Source of the DNA: Chryseomicrobium aureum
GTDB lineage: Bacteria > Bacillota > Bacilli > Bacillales_A > Planococcaceae
Direction of reading: 5' to 3'
Assembly: GCF_016909155.1 (NCBI RefSeq)
Contig: NZ_JAFBFG010000015.1
Coordinates: 1-64,000, forward strand
DNA length: 64,000 bases
Shown in pieces: positions 61,382 through 64,000 of this stretch; positions within the stretch are counted from its first letter, which is position 1; each line of letters starts with the position of its first letter. Position numbers and translations under genes: made by a program. The notes beneath the pieces are model-generated. The model had not been told where the DNA came from. It saw only the letters and a list, made by a program, of their open reading frames with translations, and searched no databases.

Positions 61382-62680
61382 CTAAACGAGAGTAGTTGTT
61401 CCATACATAAAGTAAGATGATTTTGTATCCGCTTTGATTGTGTACATGGCTTCATCTGCGAAACGAATCAGTTCTTTCTGATCTTGGGTATGGTCTGGAT
61501 AGACAGCAATCCCAAGGTCTACTTTAAATTCAATAGTGTATCCATTAATTACACAAGGCTCTTCAAAAACTTGAACGATACGCTCTGCAATTCGAATTGC
61601 ATCGCTTTCTTTAATCAATTCGGGTAACACAATTGCAAATTCGTCTCCTCCAAGACGTGCGACGGTATCAACTTCCCGGACTGATTGCTCTAAACGGCGT
61701 GCTATCTTCACGATAACTTCATCGCCGACTTCATGTCCATAGGTGTCGTTGATTCGTTTAAAATTTCGTCCGTCCAGTAAAATCAGCCCAACACGTTCTC
61801 CATGACGACTTGCATGTCGAAGGGCCATGTTTAATCGATCTTCGAATAGGCGGCGGTTCGGAAGACCTGACAAATAATCATGAAAAGCCATTTTAGCAAG
61901 CTTCTCACGATATTCCATTCGTTCAGATATGTCACGTGCAGAAGTTACGACTTGGGTCACTTGCCCATCTTTTAAAACGGGAGTCGCAATAATTTCCATC
62001 CAAATAAAGTGACCTTGTTGATGACGGTGTTTCACTTCAACTGTAATGGGTTTCGCCAGCAGTGCGACTTCTTCAAATGATTGCACAATTCGATTTTTAT
62101 CTTCATCAGCTAGAAATTCACTAAAATGATGACCTAAATAATCTGATGGTTGGAATCCCACAATTTCTTCACTGGAAGGAGACACATAATCAATAATTCC
62201 TTCAGGACTAATTAATTTAATTACATCTAATGAGTTTTCTGCAATGAGTCGATACCGCTCTTCGTTTTCTCGGAGTTTTTGTTCTAACTGGTACTTCTCA
62301 GTGATGTCTTTTACAATCGCTAAAATATACAAACATGTTCGGTCTTCATTTAAGACAGGGTAAAGGGTAGTGTCTCCGATAAATTTGCGGGTAGGATTAA
62401 CAAGTTCATGAATAAACTTTACGGGTTCTCGTGAAGTAGCTACTTGCATGTACTGGGCATGAAGAAGGTCAGCTTCTTCTTTATTTGAAATGATTTCTTG
62501 CAGAGTTTTGTTGATTTTTGATTCATCAAACAACAAAATATCTTTTACAGCTTGGTTAATATATTGGTAGGAAATTCCTCGTGGCTCTACTTTCATTAAA
62601 AACACCAAGTCATCGACATAGTCAAATAAGCGTATCATTTTTAATCCTTCAGATAGATACGAATCGAAGAATTGTTGCAT
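61382..62680 (-). CDS. PAS-PAS-GGDEF diguanylate cyclase
   Basis: A roughly 432-residue cytosolic protein: two PAS domains (about residues 10-130 and 140-260) and a GGDEF domain (about 270-430). The PAS parts end in IVKDITEKYQLEQ and SARDISERMEYRE as usual. The cyclase active site reads RLGGDEFAIVLP. Upstream the normal LDLDxFKxIND reads LLDGRNFKRINDTYGH, with the second Asp lost; the first, metal-binding Asp is kept. GGGG eight bases before ATG 62680 sets the start. It could make c-di-GMP. Confidence 0.9.
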   Translation of the reverse strand: MQQFFDSYLSEGLKMIRLFDYVDDLVFLMKVEPRGISYQYINQAVKDILLFDESKINKTLQEIISNKEEADLLHAQYMQVATSREPVKFIHELVNPTRKFIGDTTLYPVLNEDRTCLYILAIVKDITEKYQLEQKLRENEERYRLIAENSLDVIKLISPEGIIDYVSPSSEEIVGFQPSDYLGHHFSEFLADEDKNRIVQSFEEVALLAKPITVEVKHRHQQGHFIWMEIIATPVLKDGQVTQVVTSARDISERMEYREKLAKMAFHDYLSGLPNRRLFEDRLNMALRHASRHGERVGLILLDGRNFKRINDTYGHEVGDEVIVKIARRLEQSVREVDTVARLGGDEFAIVLPELIKESDAIRIAERIVQVFEEPCVINGYTIEFKVDLGIAVYPDHTQDQKELIRFADEAMYTIKADTKSSYFMYGTTTLV

Positions 62681-62828
62681 ACCCATTTCCCCTTTTCCCA
62701 AAAAAACAATAATTGGTTTGATTATATACTATATACCCTTTAAAAATCGAATTTTTCGCAAATAAAGTGAGTATTTTGTGACACATTCTATTATATTTAT
62801 GATTATTACCATAGAAATATGCGCAACA

Positions 62829-62861
62829 AAGCCCTTCTTCCTTTATTTTGAAGAAGGGCTT
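62829..62861 (-). terminator. Terminator of the protease gene
   Basis: AAGCCCTTCTTC / GAAGAAGGGCTT, twelve-base perfect stem and nine-base loop just after the protease stop codon. Confidence 0.75.
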
Positions 62862-62864
62862 CAT

Positions 62865-63683
62865 TTATTCCCATTCATAAAGCTGTTTCAAGTTTGATTG
62901 AACCTCTTCAATGGTTTTCGCCTGCATAGGTTTCTTTAACCAACGATCCACAAAGTACAAGGCATCTTCTACAGGAATCGCATATTTGATTTCTCCAAAG
63001 TCACCACCAGTTTGCGTAATGACTCCAATTACTTCACTTGATTTCGCATCAAATAGTCGCCCCCCACTACTGCCTGATGCGACTTGTGCATCAAACTGAA
63101 TGAATTGGTTATAGTTTGACGCACTTTCCATTTCTACGGATCTTTTACGGCCCGTGATATACCCTACAGCTCCTGTGTTCTGGTTATCGTAAGGAGTACT
63201 AATTGTAAGGATAGGGATTCCTGGCTGAACATTTAATTCTCGGTTAATCGGGACGCCTTCATTGCCTTCATAATCTGGTACGTGAATCAATGCAATGTCC
63301 ATGAATTCAGATATCCCTACCACGGTTCCGTCAGAAGGATGTGAGAAGGAGTTCCACACGGTAACGTCTAGACCATCCGTGACGACGTGAGCATTAGTGA
63401 TCACGTATCCACCATCCGTATACAAAAATCCAGAGCCCCATCCAGTTTCTCCTTCAATCACCATGACAAGTGGATCTAAGGCTTTAAAGTTACTTGAATA
63501 ATCCGGCAGTCCATTCATTTCTAGTTGAGATGAAACAGGTAAGGCAACCACCGTTTCTTGTTCATTAAAATAGAACCCACTTAGATTGAGCCCCAACAGA
63601 ACCCCGATGACAACTAGTCCTGTTGCTTTGATGCGTGATTTCCACGGTGATGTTTCTTTCTCAGATGTTTGATGATTATCCAT
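62865..63683 (-). CDS. Membrane-anchored trypsin-like (HtrA-type) serine protease
   Basis: A 272-residue protein with one N-terminal helix (about residues 22-42, TGLVVIGVLLGLNLSGFYF) and an S1C chymotrypsin fold outside the cell. Catalytic triad: His in TNAHVVTDG, Asp in FMDIALIHV and Ser in VASGSSGGRLFD. It lacks the PDZ domain of full HtrA. GAGG six bases before ATG 63683 is preferred to a TTG at 63710. Probably a surface protease of the envelope-stress kind. Confidence 0.9.
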   Translation of the reverse strand: MDNHQTSEKETSPWKSRIKATGLVVIGVLLGLNLSGFYFNEQETVVALPVSSQLEMNGLPDYSSNFKALDPLVMVIEGETGWGSGFLYTDGGYVITNAHVVTDGLDVTVWNSFSHPSDGTVVGISEFMDIALIHVPDYEGNEGVPINRELNVQPGIPILTISTPYDNQNTGAVGYITGRKRSVEMESASNYNQFIQFDAQVASGSSGGRLFDAKSSEVIGVITQTGGDFGEIKYAIPVEDALYFVDRWLKKPMQAKTIEEVQSNLKQLYEWE

Positions 63684-63751
63684 CTTCTTCCTCACAGTCG
63701 TTTTCTTCAAATTATATAATCATATTAGGATACTTCATAGGGTTATTCTTC

Positions 63752-63880
63752 TTATTTTTCTAATTCTTTCTCAATCGACCTTTCCAAATTCATAAACCTA
63801 TTGAATAGTTCTTGAGCAGTTTAATAGTCAGGGTCGTCAGATTAAAATGTATATGTCTCTACCAACTCTTCAAATGACAT
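63752..63880 (-). pseudogene. Decayed short ORF
   Basis: ATG 63880 follows GGGGGGAAGAC, a strong ribosome site. The frame reads MSFEELVETYTF, stop, SDDPDY, stop, then TAQELFNRFMNLERSI and onward to a third stop at 63752. The three pieces look protein-like, with a helical end, so an ancestral gene of about 40 codons may have acquired two stop codons. Alternatively only the 12-residue peptide is made, or it is chance. No family recognised. Confidence 0.2.
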
Positions 63881-63953
63881 GTCTTCCCCCCTTTCTTATA
63901 TAACGGTTGTCACGCATCATTGGATTTCCAAGTTGCCATTTTTTTCAAATCAT

Positions 63954-63998
63954 AACCACCAGTAGAACTGGTGGTTTGCTCTGCGCCTATAAGGCGCT
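63954..63998. repeat. Two hairpins at the right edge
   Basis: AACCACCAG / CTGGTGGTT (63954-63962, 63968-63976) and GCGCC / GGCGC (near 63984-63998) stand side by side with no gene between. The ends of IS200/IS605-type elements carry such hairpins, but the window stops here and no transposase is visible. Confidence 0.35.
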
Positions 63999-64000
63999 TT

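Noticed and set aside
1-64000. tRNA, rRNA, CRISPR arrays, prophage or a full insertion sequence
   Set aside because: None was found on reading both strands: no array of regular repeats, no transposase or phage gene, and no rRNA-like stretch.

Overview
The window reads as chromosomal DNA of a low-to-mid GC Gram-positive rod of the order Bacillales, most like the Planococcaceae/Bacillaceae. The grounds are strong AGGAGG-type ribosome sites, frequent GTG and TTG starts, and homologues of Bacillus proteins (SwrC/YerO, BmrA, CatE, MhqD/MhqR, AdhB, ZagA, CydDC, UppP). It also carries Gram-positive control devices: a cre site, a Zur box, a yybP-ykoY riboswitch and an ECF sigma operon. No rRNA, tRNA, prophage, CRISPR array or complete insertion sequence was seen. 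Nearly every transcription unit ends in a clear intrinsic terminator.

Layout. 0.1-5.4 kb: an SDR dehydrogenase divergent from a TetR regulator with an inverted-repeat operator between them, then small single genes (effector-binding protein, metallo-beta-lactamase-fold hydrolase, HAD phosphatase, CatE-like dioxygenase). 5.5-11.2 kb: an RND pump of the SwrC type divergent from its TetR regulator, and a BmrA-like multidrug ABC exporter. 11.3-16.7 kb: an ECF-transporter S component, a cation antiporter behind a probable Mn2+ riboswitch, an ECF sigma factor with a membrane-anchored partner, and a zinc alcohol dehydrogenase. 16.7-25.7 kb: a sugar module (ChvE/GguAB-type ABC importer with a cre site) followed by a membrane sugar-binding sensor, a histidine kinase, an AraC-type response regulator and a second sugar-binding lipoprotein. 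25.8-27.6 kb: an mhq-type quinone/electrophile detoxification operon under a MarR regulator with a perfect palindromic operator.

27.6-42.3 kb is the most distinctive part: about 15 minus-strand genes, nearly all one tightly packed operon headed by a TetR regulator. It encodes an acyl-CoA synthetase, an ACAD11-like acyl-CoA dehydrogenase, a quinone oxidoreductase, a complete TRAP transporter, a ComB-like phosphatase, an ACAD10/11-type kinase, two MaoC-type hydratases, a flavin oxidoreductase, two crotonases and a 3-hydroxyacyl-CoA dehydrogenase, with a thiolase just downstream. The kinase plus dehydrogenase pair matches the two halves of ACAD10/11 and the LvaA/LvaC pair of levulinate catabolism. 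My inference is uptake and CoA-dependent breakdown of a 4-hydroxy or 4-oxo carboxylic acid.

42.5-64 kb: malate dehydrogenase; a copC/copD pair in which copC is frameshifted in its signal peptide; uppP; a Zur-controlled zinc-starvation operon (zagA plus zinc-free L33); a NUDIX gene with an internal stop; a CdsA-family enzyme; a TPR-GAF-GGDEF protein; a TauE/SafE exporter with a CstR/CsoR-like operator; the CydDC exporter; a broken GGDEF-EAL gene; a PAS-PAS-GGDEF protein; and a membrane-anchored HtrA-like protease. Three c-di-GMP genes lie within about 11 kb, one of them degraded. The right edge carries two hairpins and a decayed short ORF.
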